This document shows, piece after piece, positions 1 to 9,830 of a stretch of 64,000 nucleotides of DNA. Origin of the DNA: Acidobacteriota bacterium (GTDB lineage Bacteria; Acidobacteriota; Terriglobia; Bryobacterales; Bryobacteraceae); contig JANXXI010000287.1 in NCBI GenBank assembly GCA_025350695.1, positions 1 through 64,000 on the forward strand, read 5' to 3'. Made by a program: the position numbers and the translations under genes. Each line of letters opens with the position of its first letter. Within the stretch, counting starts at the first letter, position 1. The notes beneath the pieces are model-generated. The model worked only from the letters and a program-made list of their open reading frames with translations, did not search any database and was not told the origin of the DNA.

Positions 1-2901
1 TTTGATCTGCAACTCATCGGCATTCACCAAATAATTGGTAGTAACGCCAAAGCGGCCGCTCGCAACCTGTTTGATGGAACTGCGCTTGGAATCGCCATTG
101 GGCAATTGAATGAAGCGTGCCTCGTCTTCGCCGCCTTCGCCGGTGTTGGAACGGCCGCCCATGCGGTTCATGGCGATGGCCAACGTTTCGTGCGCTTCCT
201 TGCTAATAGAACCGAACGACATGGCCCCGGTAGCGAAACGTTTCACTATTTCCTTGGCCGGTTCCACATCGTCAATTGGAATCGGTTTGACCTTACTGGT
301 CTTGAACTGCATCAACCCGCGGATGGTGCAATGCTGCTGATTCAGTTCGTTGATGGCCGAAGAATATTCCTGGAACGTTTTGAAATTCTCGTTGCGCACG
401 GCGTGCTGCAGTTTGCTAACGGTGGTTGGATTGAACAAGTGATATTCGCCGCGAACACGATAAGCGTATTGACCACCAGGTGGGAGCAGTTGATCTGCTC
501 CGGTGACGGCATCGAAAGCATGTTCATGCTTCATCTTCGCTTCGCGCGCCAGCACGTCCAGCCCGACGCCTTCAATCTTCGAGGGCGTGCCGGTGAAGTA
601 CTTATCCACGACCTGTTTGTTCAGCCCGATGGCTTCAAAAATCTGCGCTCCACGATAGCTTTGCAGCGTGGAGATGCCCATCTTCGAGAAAACTTTCAAC
701 AGCCCCTTGTTGATGGCTTTCTTAAAGTGCTTTAGCGCTGTTTCAAAGCTGACGCTGATCTCGCCGGTGAGCGCCATGTTCTCCAGCGTCTCAATAGCAA
801 GATATGGATTGATGGCGCTGGCGCCGTAGCCGATCAGTAACGCGAAATGCATCACCTCGCGCGGCTCGCCCGATTCCACAACCAACGCGCATTGTGTGCG
901 CAACCCTTCGCGGATCAAGTGATGATGCACGGCAGTCATCGCAAGCAAGCTGGGGATGGGGGCGGAATCCTCATCCAAGCCACGGTCAGATAGAATAAGA
1001 ACCGTGTAGCCGCTCTTAACGGCCCAACTGGCGCGTTTATTCAGGCTATCGAGCGCCCGCTCCAACTCTACTTCGCCGCCATGGACGTTATAAAGCGTGG
1101 GCAGCGTGTAAGCCAGAAAATCGCCGGTGGAAACGCGCCGCAATTTCTCCAGGTCACGATTAGTCAAAAGAGGATGTGGCAACTTCAGGGTGTGGCAATG
1201 CTGCGGCGTCTCGGCAAGAATATTACGCTCGGTGCCGATGTAACTAGTCATCGACATCACCAACTCTTCGCGAATGGGATCGATGGCCGGATTGGTAACC
1301 TGCGCAAACAACTGCTTGAAATAATTGAACAGCGGCTGTGGCTTATCGGAAAGGCAAGCCAGCGGCGTATCAGTCCCCATGGAGCCAAGGGGCTCCTCCC
1401 CTTTCTCGCCAAGCGGTTTCAAAAGCGTCCGTAGATCTTCTTCCGTGTACCCGAACGCCCGCTGGCGTTGCAGTAACGTTTCATGATCCGTTGTGTACAC
1501 CCGCGGTGGTTCGGGAAGCTTGTCCAGCGTAATCTGGTTGTCACGAATCCATTGTCCGTATGGCTGGCGTGAATATAGCCGCTGCTTCAATTCCTCATCC
1601 GGAATAATGCGCCCTTCCACCGTGTCGACTAACAGCATCTTGCCTGGCTGCAAGCGGCCCTTTTGGCGAATGTCTTCCGGCTTAAACGGCAACACACCGG
1701 TTTCCGACGACATGATCAATAGGTCGTCCTTGGTAACCGTGTAACGCGCCGGACGCAAGCCATTTCGGTCAAGCGTCGCGCCAACCACGCGGCCATCGGT
1801 GAATGCTACTGACGCGGGGCCATCCCACGGTTCCATCAGCGAAGCGTGATATTCGTAGAAAGCTTTCTTGTCAGGGTGCATGGTGGGATCGTTGTCCCAC
1901 GCTTCGGGAATCAACATCGCCATCGCATGCGGCAGAGACCGGCCCGATAGCATTAGCAGTTCAACGGCATTGTCAAGCGCCGCGGAATCGCTTCCGTTGG
2001 GTTGAATAATAGGGTACAGCTTCTTGATGTCATCGCCCCACAACTCAGAGGCCATCACAGCTTGCCGCGCCGCCATCCAGTTGGCATTGCCTTTTACCGT
2101 ATTGATTTCCCCGTTATGGCAAATGTTGCGGAACGGGTGGGCAAGTTGCCAAGTGGGAAACGTGTTGGTGGAGAAGCGCTGGTGCACCATGCAAATGGCG
2201 GACATCGCGTCGGGATCGGCCAAGTCCGTGTAGAACCGTTCAATCTGAGGGGCCAGCAACAACCCCTTATAAATAATGGTGCGGCACGACATCGACGGTA
2301 TATAGAAAAACTCGCTGTCCCGGATATCAGAAGCTGCTACTTCCTTCTCAGCGCGCTTACGCACCATATATAGCTTGCGTTCAAACTCGTCTTCGGTCAT
2401 CGAAGAAGGTTTGCGGATAAAAACCTGCTCGATATAAGGTTGCGAGGCACGCGCCACGCGGCCAATCGCATCGGAAAAAATTGGAGTGTCGCGCCAACCA
2501 AGCGGCTCAAGCCCTTCATCACGGGTGATGCGTTCGATCATACCTTCTACAAGAAGGCGCGCGGTATGCTCAACCGGCAGAAAGCACATGCCGATGCCGT
2601 ATTCGCCCGCCTCAGGCAACGTCATGCCCAGCTTGCGGCATTCCTTGTCGAAGAACTTGTGCGGAATCTGAATCAACACACCAGCGCCGTCGCCTGTTTC
2701 CGGATCGCAACCACAAGCGCCGCGATGCGTCAGGTTGATCAAAATCTGAATGCCTTTAGTGATGATGTCGTGCGAGGCGTGGCCTTTGATGTTGACTACA
2801 AAGCCAATGCCACAAGCATCATGCTCGTTGCGAGGGTCGTACAATCCTTGGGCTGGCGGCAGCCCCTTGAGTGTTGGCTGGTCTTCTTGATTTGTTGGCA
2901 T
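1..2901 (-). CDS. gltB: Glutamate synthase large subunit, 3' part cut by window edge
   Basis: Makes glutamate from glutamine and 2-oxoglutarate; this is the large GOGAT subunit. The frame is open from the start codon to base 1 (967 codons), against about 1500 in the family. Near the N-terminus lies YDPRNEHDACGIGF, where Cys30 would be the glutaminase nucleophile exposed after propeptide removal, followed by HRGACGCD and TGDGAG. Further on PLGSMGTDTP and KPQPLFNYFKQLFAQVTNP are typical of the central domain. The window ends in NADELQIK, just before the FMN-binding part. A GGAGGT sits at 2914-2919, 12 nt from this ATG and 9 nt from an in-frame GTG at 2904, which is an equally good start. An upstream in-frame ATG at 2940 falls at or before the predicted transcription start and is unlikely. 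The gene is divergent from a LysR regulator. Confidence 0.95.
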   Translation of the reverse strand, partial: MPTNQEDQPTLKGLPPAQGLYDPRNEHDACGIGFVVNIKGHASHDIITKGIQILINLTHRGACGCDPETGDGAGVLIQIPHKFFDKECRKLGMTLPEAGEYGIGMCFLPVEHTARLLVEGMIERITRDEGLEPLGWRDTPIFSDAIGRVARASQPYIEQVFIRKPSSMTEDEFERKLYMVRKRAEKEVAASDIRDSEFFYIPSMSCRTIIYKGLLLAPQIERFYTDLADPDAMSAICMVHQRFSTNTFPTWQLAHPFRNICHNGEINTVKGNANWMAARQAVMASELWGDDIKKLYPIIQPNGSDSAALDNAVELLMLSGRSLPHAMAMLIPEAWDNDPTMHPDKKAFYEYHASLMEPWDGPASVAFTDGRVVGATLDRNGLRPARYTVTKDDLLIMSSETGVLPFKPEDIRQKGRLQPGKMLLVDTVEGRIIPDEELKQRLYSRQPYGQWIRDNQITLDKLPEPPRVYTTDHETLLQRQRAFGYTEEDLRTLLKPLGEKGEEPLGSMGTDTPLACLSDKPQPLFNYFKQLFAQVTNPAIDPIREELVMSMTSYIGTERNILAETPQHCHTLKLPHPLLTNRDLEKLRRVSTGDFLAYTLPTLYNVHGGEVELERALDSLNKRASWAVKSGYTVLILSDRGLDEDSAPIPSLLAMTAVHHHLIREGLRTQCALVVESGEPREVMHFALLIGYGASAINPYLAIETLENMALTGEISVSFETALKHFKKAINKGLLKVFSKMGISTLQSYRGAQIFEAIGLNKQVVDKYFTGTPSKIEGVGLDVLAREAKMKHEHAFDAVTGADQLLPPGGQYAYRVRGEYHLFNPTTVSKLQHAVRNENFKTFQEYSSAINELNQQHCTIRGLMQFKTSKVKPIPIDDVEPAKEIVKRFATGAMSFGSISKEAHETLAIAMNRMGGRSNTGEGGEDEARFIQLPNGDSKRSSIKQVASGRFGVTTNYLVNADELQIK

Positions 2902-2943
2902 CACTGTAAATGCACCTCCGGCGGACAAAGATGGAGTCATCGC

Positions 2944-2973
2944 AGTATAACGGACCTCGAAAGTATTAGTCAA
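2944..2973 (-). promoter_or_regulatory. Sigma70-like promoter of gltB
   Basis: On the minus strand TTGACT (2968-2973) and TATACT (2944-2949) are separated by 18 nt. Transcription would begin near 2937, leaving a short leader that carries the GGAGGT ribosome site. The neighbouring AT-rich stretch up to the LysR gene is where such a regulator would bind. Confidence 0.6.
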
Positions 2974-3080
2974 ATGAATTCTTAAAAATTAGTACTATCG
3001 AAATTATTAATGTTGTAATATTCGTGTTTCCACCACAGGAAGCGGTTGACATAAGGCGTACTTATGATATTCTGGCCTTA

Positions 3081-3992
3081 GTGAACTTCGCGCACCTCAA
3101 GCTTTTTAAGGACATTTGCCAAGGCCGAAGTGTCAGCAAAGGGGCCTCCCAAAACAACATTAGCCAATCGGCGGCCAGCCAGCATATTCAGGAATTAGAA
3201 AAAGACCTTTCGGTTCAACTGCTTGACAGGACCACCCGGCCCTTGACGCTCACTCCTGCCGGTAAGCTTTATTACGACCTGTGCCGCGATGTTTTACGCA
3301 AACGCGAGGAGTTCGGCTCGGCGCTCGGGCATTTGCTTGCCGAAGTGGAAGGCACAGTGCGAGTAGCTAGTATCTACTCAGTGGGACTTTCCGAAATGTG
3401 GCGCGTTGAGACCGAATTCGCCCGTCGCTTCCCGGAAGCGAATTTGCGGGTTGATTATCTTCGGCCGGAAAAAGTTTACGCGGCGGTTGAGGCTGATCAA
3501 GCCGACCTGGGTTTGGTGAGTTATCCCGAAGCCGCCAAGGACATTGCAGTGATTCCGTGGCGCAACGAGGAGATGGTGTTAGCCTGCCGGCCTGATCATC
3601 CCCTGGCGTCGCTTCCTGAGCTGAGGCCCGAGGCGCTTGAAGGCATCGACTTCATTGGTTTCGACGACGATCTTCCGATTCGCCGCGAAGTGGATCGCTT
3701 CCTCCGCGACCACGACGTGAGCGTGAACGTGGTGATGCATTTCGACAATTTGCAGATGATCAAGGAAGCGGTTGTGCTGGGTAGCGGCGTGAGCATTGCG
3801 CCGGTGCGGGTGATTGAGGCGGAAGTGAACCAAGGACGTCTGGCCGCGGTCAAGCTTCGACAGCCGGGGCTTTACCGGCCGCTAGGGATCATTCATCGCA
3901 AACGGAAAAAATTCAACCGCGCGACGCAGAGTTTTCTGGATTTGCTACAAGAGGCTCCGCAAGTAGTGGGTGTGCTGGTTGGGGTGGGATGA
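3081..3992 (+). CDS. LysR-family transcriptional regulator, divergent from gltB
   Basis: This is a DNA-binding regulator of about 303 residues with an N-terminal winged helix (SQNNISQSAASQHIQELEKD, then LLDRTTRPLTLTPAG) and a C-terminal two-lobed effector domain of the CysL/Cbl kind. I chose the GTG at 3081 because it gives the usual LysR beginning (NFAHLKLFKDICQ). A GTG at 3024 adds 19 residues without family support, and neither start has an obvious ribosome site. TTGACA at 3046 and TATTCT at 3068 are 16 nt apart and would give a nearly leaderless message. Divergence from gltB recalls Bacillus GltC controlling gltAB, so control of glutamate synthase is a reasonable inference, but the effector is unknown. 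Confidence 0.85.
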   Translation: MNFAHLKLFKDICQGRSVSKGASQNNISQSAASQHIQELEKDLSVQLLDRTTRPLTLTPAGKLYYDLCRDVLRKREEFGSALGHLLAEVEGTVRVASIYSVGLSEMWRVETEFARRFPEANLRVDYLRPEKVYAAVEADQADLGLVSYPEAAKDIAVIPWRNEEMVLACRPDHPLASLPELRPEALEGIDFIGFDDDLPIRREVDRFLRDHDVSVNVVMHFDNLQMIKEAVVLGSGVSIAPVRVIEAEVNQGRLAAVKLRQPGLYRPLGIIHRKRKKFNRATQSFLDLLQEAPQVVGVLVGVG

Positions 3993-4016
3993 GTGCGCGC
4001 CAACAAATTCGTGATG

Positions 4017-5352
4017 CTACTTCCTATCCACCCCGCAAGCCTTCCGCACCGCCTCTACCATTCGCCGCTGCCCGCTTTCCACCGTCGCCATAATCGACCT
4101 TACTTTTGCCTTCGCCGCAGCCGGGTTCCGATGAATTGCCGCTAGCTGCGACCATAGCTCGTCGCCACCGGTCTCGTCTATTTCAAAGAATCAGTTGTCC
4201 GATCCGAAATCGCGATACATCTGGCCCTTGCATGTGTCGGTAGGCTGCCGCACATAGAACGTAGGCGTGCCGTTACGAAGGGCTATCAACGGGGAGTGAC
4301 ACTCGACGCTTACCACTGCTTGCGCCTGCGAATAGATAGACGCGGCTTCATCGGGCAACCAATAAGTATTCCGCCAGACCACGTTCTTCTTAATGTCGGC
4401 CGGCAGTGGATCCACCAGAACTTCCTTTGCCATCTCCACTTGATAGGTCATCTCCGCACAGGCCATCACTTTATTGCCTGTACCCTTGACATAGGCAACG
4501 ATCATGTCGCGAAGCTTGCCATGGTCACGTTCGGTGGTGCGGTTATTGATGGCGTCCTTCACGTCGTCATCGGCAACGCGCGGAGTGTTTCGGATGCGGT
4601 AGTAGGGCGTGTAACGCAGTCGCGGGATTACGCAAATGAACTTGCCGGCTTCCAGCCCGTTGTCACGCAGCCAAACGAAGCCTTTCGCGTCGTCACGAAG
4701 AGGCATTCCAAGCTGGGCGTCGGGTCCAAAGTCAAGAATTGGCGTCTTAACGCGCTGAGCCTTCAAGTAGTCGCGCGTGATCGTATCGCGGCAGAAAAAA
4801 ATGCCGAGCGGTCGATGATGTACCGCAGGTTGGCCGGAAGGTGGTTGGCCGGCAGCTTCAGCGATTTTGTGCGCAGATCCTTGAGCGTGCCGCCTTCCGG
4901 TTCCCTGCCTTTTTCCAGACCAGAGATTGGATCGGCGCTGACACCGAACACGCCAACCGGTTTGCCCGTAGCCTTCTGAAACGCGACGGCATGGTTGCTA
5001 GCGGGAAACCCCGAACCAGAGCCGCTCAGGTAGAGGTCCGCCTCGCTCCAGGCTTGGGTGAGTGCGAGGGTGGTGGGACGGCCCGGCTGATCCAGGCTCC
5101 CTTCTGCGATTTTCAGCTTCGGATATGCTTTGGTGAGAAGCTCACGCGAGCCGTGGCCAAGTTGCCCTGGCCAGAGTGTTACTTCGGCTTCGGGAAAATA
5201 CCTTCCGATTAGCGACACCGCGCCCGGGGTATGACCGATATCGCCGATGTTGACGCTCTGCCAGGAACTGCGGAGCAGAATGCGGGTGGGTGGGCTGCAG
5301 CCGCAAGAGCACTTACAGCGGAGAGCGTGGACAGAAACTGGCGGCGGCGCAT
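4017..5352 (-). pseudogene. Polysaccharide pyruvyl transferase family gene with three lesions
   Basis: Read on the minus strand, the ATG at 5352 opens a Tat-type leader (MRRRQFLSTLSAVSALAAAA). The frame must then shift near 5280-5295 to reach RSSWQSVNIGDIGHTPGAV, the conserved start of the pyruvyl transferase fold. It shifts again in a run of seven A (4795-4801 on the plus strand), after which CRDTITRDYLK restores the family sequence. A TGA at 4191-4193 then stands where DN-W-FFEIDETGGDELW is expected; the frame continues to a TAG at 4017. The domain would otherwise be full length (about 445 codons). Three independent disruptions argue for a decaying gene rather than one sequencing error. It follows the leucine-rich-repeat gene by 44 nt on the same strand. 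Confidence 0.75.
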
Positions 5353-5396
5353 AGTTTCAATCTACACCCAATGGCAAACCCAAATCGGCTCTAAAT

Positions 5397-7037
5397 TTAC
5401 GATGAGTAATTCACCCGAACCGCGGCCGGGATTGCTGCAATGCCGGCCCGAGTCACATTTGCCATTGATTCAAGCCTTAATTCCCGCAGCCCAGGCAGCT
5501 GCGCCAATGCCTTCAGCCCCGCATCTGTCACACCCGCGCAATTCCAAAACGTCAACTGCTCCAGCGACGCCATCGCTGACAGCAACTCCAAACTCCGATC
5601 CGTGATCTTCGTCTGCCCCGCATAGTAAGTCTTCAACTGGGATAGCCCCGTAATTTGCTCCGTCGCCGCATCCGACGTCTCGCGGCAATACATGCACCAT
5701 AGCGCCTCTAGCCTTGCGCACTTGCCAACATGGCGGAACCCTTCATCCGGCACATTCATCGGCATGAACTCAACTAATGACGGAAATGAGGGTAGGGTCG
5801 AAAGCGCCCCATCGTCCACGTTCTTGCAACTCACCGACAACCCGCGCAGCGCTGGCATCCCAGCGATCGCCCGAAACCCGCGCCCGCCTAGCCCGTAACA
5901 GCGCCGTCCCCAAATGTACTCGATACTCCGCGACTTGCTCAAGGCTACAAATCCATCGTCGCCTGAAACCGTGTCCTGGCACATCAGCATCCGAAGCCGC
6001 GGCATCGCGGCAATATGCGGCATCGCCTCGTCGGTAGCATCGAAGCCCAGCCAACCTAAATTAGGTAACTTCGCTAGCGGCTTCAATCCCGCCGCCGTCA
6101 CGCGCAAATTACGATCATCCAGATTAAGGGCAAACAGACCGTCCAGCCCCACAAGCTTGGCCACCCCCTCGTCCGTGAATGTCCCACGCAGCAGCAGATG
6201 ATTTGGTTCGGCTGAAAATTCCATCAACCCAATCTTGCCTTGGCCGCCGCGCCAATTCTTGTAGACCGGGAAGTGATGCAGTAACTCCAATCCCGCGTTG
6301 GTCACTCTATTGCCCGTCTTCAGATGACGAAGCGCCGGCTTTTCCGCTAATGCCTTCAAAACGACATCGCCAGAATTTGTCCCCAAAAGATCCACGCGCT
6401 CCAACCGTTCACATGTCTCTAGGTGCGCCAATCCCTCATCGGAAACTCCAGAATGGTGATACAGAAAAAAACTGCGCAGCTCCCGCAACTCTCCCAACAC
6501 ACCAAGCCCAGCATTTGTGATTGGACAGCGGGTCAATTCCAAATGCTGCAACTGGGGCATCGCCGCCAGATGCCGCAGACCCGCATCCGTCACGTCGCTG
6601 GCATCCAAGTTCAGGTGTGTAACATGTTCCAGGTTGCTGACAGCAACCAGCACGTCATCCGTCATCTGCCCCATCGCTCTTATTCCGGTGATGCGCGATT
6701 CCTTCACAACCTCAAGAATCTTGGACCAATCTTTCAAATCAAAGGGAAGACGGAGTTCGATTATGTTCTCCTCCCAATCAATCCGATAGAAAGGCGGCGC
6801 CGCGGAAAGCCCATGAGGATCGGAGCGCACGTCCAAATGCCGTTTCAGCGCGGCCCAAGTTGCAAAACCATGCTCCCGCGCCAACACAAATTGCACATCA
6901 GCCAACACTGGTTTCGTGCCTGCTCCGATACGAGCCACCGCTCGCGCATCGTCCGCACGGTAATCACGCAATAATTCCTTAGCCTGTTTTTGAAGTTGCT
7001 CCAGCGACGGACGCGCAGGGAGATTGAAGTTAGACAT
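5397..7037 (-). CDS. Leucine-rich-repeat protein with N-terminal helical domain
   Basis: This 546-residue protein has no signal peptide. Residues 8-70 (LEQLQKQAKELLRDYR to FATWAALKRHL) match the short helical module that precedes ankyrin or LRR repeats in many acidobacterial and planctomycete proteins. From about residue 120 onward there are roughly fifteen leucine-rich repeats of the GALA/AMN1 type, recognisable by TDAGL, TNAGL, SDEGL and TDEGV at the repeat ends. Such repeats form a curved protein-binding surface; the partner cannot be told. A GGGG ribosome site precedes the ATG by about 7 nt. The gene is divergent from the DUF1549 gene, with 200 nt between them. Confidence 0.85.
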   Translation of the reverse strand: MSNFNLPARPSLEQLQKQAKELLRDYRADDARAVARIGAGTKPVLADVQFVLAREHGFATWAALKRHLDVRSDPHGLSAAPPFYRIDWEENIIELRLPFDLKDWSKILEVVKESRITGIRAMGQMTDDVLVAVSNLEHVTHLNLDASDVTDAGLRHLAAMPQLQHLELTRCPITNAGLGVLGELRELRSFFLYHHSGVSDEGLAHLETCERLERVDLLGTNSGDVVLKALAEKPALRHLKTGNRVTNAGLELLHHFPVYKNWRGGQGKIGLMEFSAEPNHLLLRGTFTDEGVAKLVGLDGLFALNLDDRNLRVTAAGLKPLAKLPNLGWLGFDATDEAMPHIAAMPRLRMLMCQDTVSGDDGFVALSKSRSIEYIWGRRCYGLGGRGFRAIAGMPALRGLSVSCKNVDDGALSTLPSFPSLVEFMPMNVPDEGFRHVGKCARLEALWCMYCRETSDAATEQITGLSQLKTYYAGQTKITDRSLELLSAMASLEQLTFWNCAGVTDAGLKALAQLPGLRELRLESMANVTRAGIAAIPAAVRVNYSS

Positions 7038-7241
7038 AAAGATCCCCTTTCGATAGGGCTCGCGTCCGCACGACGAGCTGAAAGAAGATCACCGACATAA
7101 AACTCGATAGAACTACCCGGTGGGCTCGGCCCTTTCCCGCGGACAGGATGCGCCCGTTGCGCTACGGGTCCAATTTACCGCCAAGCAGTTCCTCACGTCA
7201 AGGCCAATTACCTAAGGTTGAAATCCGCCTTCAAATTCGAT

Positions 7242-9830
7242 ATGGTTGTTGTCGTGCTTCGCTCCAACTTTATCCTTATTAGCGCCGTCTCCGTGATGTG
7301 CGTCGCCGCCGCGCCCGCGAACGTAAGTCTCAACGGCCCCGTCAAGGTCGAAATTTTCGAGCAGCTAAAACCTGCCGGCCTGTTGTCGCCGCCAGCCGAC
7401 GCCAAGCCCATCGAAATTTACCAGGAACCTGCCTTCGCTTTCGTCCGCATCCCCACCAAATTCTCAGGCAACGCGCTGCCCATGGATCGCTCCGTCCCCT
7501 TCACCTTGAAGGCTACGTATGAGCGCGTGATCACCGCCGGCGAATACCGCTTTCGCCTCCGCGCCCGTGGCGCCGCACGCCTGGAGATCGACGGCCAAGT
7601 CGTCGCTGAATCGAAGCCTCAACCACCCAACGTAACCGGCGATGATCCCGTTCCCCCGCAGCCTGTCCGCGAAGATTCCCCGCTGCGTCCTGCCTCCTAC
7701 CCGCACCAGGACATCCTGTATAGAGTCACGCTTCCAGCAGGCGTTCACAAATTCGTTCTAACCGCCGTGATCGGCGGCAGGGGCCTCTATCCAACCCCCG
7801 GCGAACTTGCCGTCAGCTTCGCACCCATCGGAAAATTGGACCGCCTGCTTGGCCCGGCATCAGCACCGTACCTGACCGACGAAGAATGGACCCGCTACGT
7901 AGCCACCATCAACAAGCGTCACGAAGAAGCCGACGTGGTTCGCCGCCGCCTGGCCTCGACCGAAGTCGCCGCCGAATGGAGGACGCGCCACGACAGAGTT
8001 CGCACGGAACTGCTGAAGATAGCCGCACCCACTGCGCCAGCCCTTAAATCAGCGCTTCCCGTTCACAACGATATCGACCGTTACCTCGGCGCGCGCCTCG
8101 AAGCTGAAAAACAACTGCCCACTGAAAGCACCAACGACCTCGAATTTTTCCGACGCCTCTCGCTCGACGCAACCGGCATCATCCCAACTCCCGTCGAGAT
8201 TCGTAGCTATCTCGCCGACCCACCAAAAACCCGCCGCACAAAAGCTATCGAACGCCTGCTCGCCTCCAGCGGTTGGGCCGATCATTGGGTCTCCTACTGG
8301 CAAGATGTGCTCGCCGAAAACCCCGGCATCTTGAAGCCCGACCTCAACAACACCGGCCCCTTCCGCTGGTGGATTCATCAATCCTTCGCCGACGGCATTC
8401 CGTTTGATCGCTTCGTTGCCGAACTGCTAAGCATGGAAGGCAGCGCCTACCAAGGTGGCCCCGCGGGCTTCGCCCAAGCAACTTTGAACGATGCGCCAAT
8501 GGCCGCAAAAGCCGAAATCGTGGCGCAGGCGTTCCTCGGCCAACGCATGGGTTGCGCCCGTTGCCACGATGCGCCTTTCCACCCCTTCAAGCAGAAGGAT
8601 CTCTTCAGCCTGGCCGCCATGATGCAAGGCAAGGAAATCAAGCTTCCGAAAACTTCCACCGTCCCGATGATCGAAGGCGGTCGCAAGCCTGCCGTCACCG
8701 TGGCGTTAAAGCCCGGCGAAGCAATCGGCCCCGCATGGCCCTTCGCGACGTTAGCCGACCATGCCGAAACCGGTGCGCTGCCCAACAAAGCCGCCGTGCC
8801 CTCGCGTAATGAAGTGGCCGCGCTCATTATCTCGCCCGATAACAAGCGCTTCCCACAAGTCATCGTCAACCGCATTTGGAAACGCTACATGGGCCTGGGA
8901 ATTGTTGAGCCCGCCGACGATTGGTCGCGCGGCAAAGCTTCGCATCCTGAACTGCTCGATTACCTCGCCCGCGAATTCGCGCTCAGCGGTTACGACATCA
9001 AGCACGTCGCCCGCCTCATTTTCACCTCGCACGCCTACCAACGCAAGCCCATCGCCGACCCGTCCATTTCCACAGGCGAACAAGCCCGCCTCTTCGCCGG
9101 TCCCATCCGTCGCAACATGACCGCCGAACAGTTGGTGGATTCGCTCCATCTTGGCGCAGGCAGGCCGTTTGAATGCGAAGACATGAATCTGAACCCATCC
9201 GGCGACCGCTCCCCCAGCCAGTTCCTGAACATGGGCAAACCCGAGCGCGCCTGGCAGATGACGGCCCTGTCGAACGAGCGTGACCGCCCGGCGCTAGCGC
9301 TTCCCATCGCGCAATCCATCGTGGATGTGATGTCTGTCTACGGTTGGCGTCAATCGCGCCAGAACGCCGCAACGTCTCGTGATGATGCCCCTTCGCCCAT
9401 GCAGACTCTGATTCTTGCAAACGGCATCCTAGGCACCCGCATGATTCGCCTTACCGACGATAGCGAGCTCACGGAACTCGCTCTGTCAGACGTTCCGCTG
9501 GAAAAAATGGTGAACGAAATGTTCCTCCGCGTTCTGTCGCGCCCAGCTAGCAAGGAAGAGGTTCGCGTGTTGTCGAGCCTGCTCGGCGATCTGTATCCGG
9601 CACGTAAAGTGAAAGGCGCCGCTAAGGCCGATTCGTCCACCAAGAGCGATAGCCGCGTAAGCTGGTCGAACCACCTCAGCGCCGAAGCGACCGTGATTCG
9701 CATGGAAGAAGAAAGAGCGCTACGCATGGGCGCCAAGCCAACCGCGCGACTGGAAGCCAAGTTCCGCGAGCGTTTGGAAGATGCCCTGTGGGCCATGTTC
9801 AACTCCCCAGAATTTGTGATGGTGCCCTAA
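7242..9830 (+). CDS. Exported DUF1549/DUF1553 protein with PA14-like N-terminal domain
   Basis: The protein (about 862 residues) begins with a hydrophobic leader ending in VAAAPA. Residues 40-190 look like a PA14-type beta sandwich (ITAGEYRFRLRARGAARLEI). DUF1549 spans about 275-480, starting at FFRRLSLDATGIIPT and including a CxxCH-like CARCH at 438-442. DUF1553 follows ([34 protein letters not shown]). I chose ATG 7242 because it starts directly at the leader; a TTG at 7218 is an alternative and neither has a good ribosome site. The function of the family is unproven; it is always found with a DUF1501 partner, which here overlaps its stop by one base (TAATG). Unlike the second pair at 55.6 kb it lacks an N-terminal cytochrome domain. 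Confidence 0.85.
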   Translation: MVVVVLRSNFILISAVSVMCVAAAPANVSLNGPVKVEIFEQLKPAGLLSPPADAKPIEIYQEPAFAFVRIPTKFSGNALPMDRSVPFTLKATYERVITAGEYRFRLRARGAARLEIDGQVVAESKPQPPNVTGDDPVPPQPVREDSPLRPASYPHQDILYRVTLPAGVHKFVLTAVIGGRGLYPTPGELAVSFAPIGKLDRLLGPASAPYLTDEEWTRYVATINKRHEEADVVRRRLASTEVAAEWRTRHDRVRTELLKIAAPTAPALKSALPVHNDIDRYLGARLEAEKQLPTESTNDLEFFRRLSLDATGIIPTPVEIRSYLADPPKTRRTKAIERLLASSGWADHWVSYWQDVLAENPGILKPDLNNTGPFRWWIHQSFADGIPFDRFVAELLSMEGSAYQGGPAGFAQATLNDAPMAAKAEIVAQAFLGQRMGCARCHDAPFHPFKQKDLFSLAAMMQGKEIKLPKTSTVPMIEGGRKPAVTVALKPGEAIGPAWPFATLADHAETGALPNKAAVPSRNEVAALIISPDNKRFPQVIVNRIWKRYMGLGIVEPADDWSRGKASHPELLDYLAREFALSGYDIKHVARLIFTSHAYQRKPIADPSISTGEQARLFAGPIRRNMTAEQLVDSLHLGAGRPFECEDMNLNPSGDRSPSQFLNMGKPERAWQMTALSNERDRPALALPIAQSIVDVMSVYGWRQSRQNAATSRDDAPSPMQTLILANGILGTRMIRLTDDSELTELALSDVPLEKMVNEMFLRVLSRPASKEEVRVLSSLLGDLYPARKVKGAAKADSSTKSDSRVSWSNHLSAEATVIRMEEERALRMGAKPTARLEAKFRERLEDALWAMFNSPEFVMVP

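Noticed and set aside
106-735. A 209-codon open frame on the plus strand at the window start
   Set aside because: It lies entirely antisense to the well-supported gltB frame and has no recognisable domain or ribosome site.
4795-4801. Programmed frameshifting or transcriptional slippage at the A7 tract in the pyruvyl transferase gene
   Set aside because: A second frameshift and a nonsense codon in the same gene make decay the simpler explanation.
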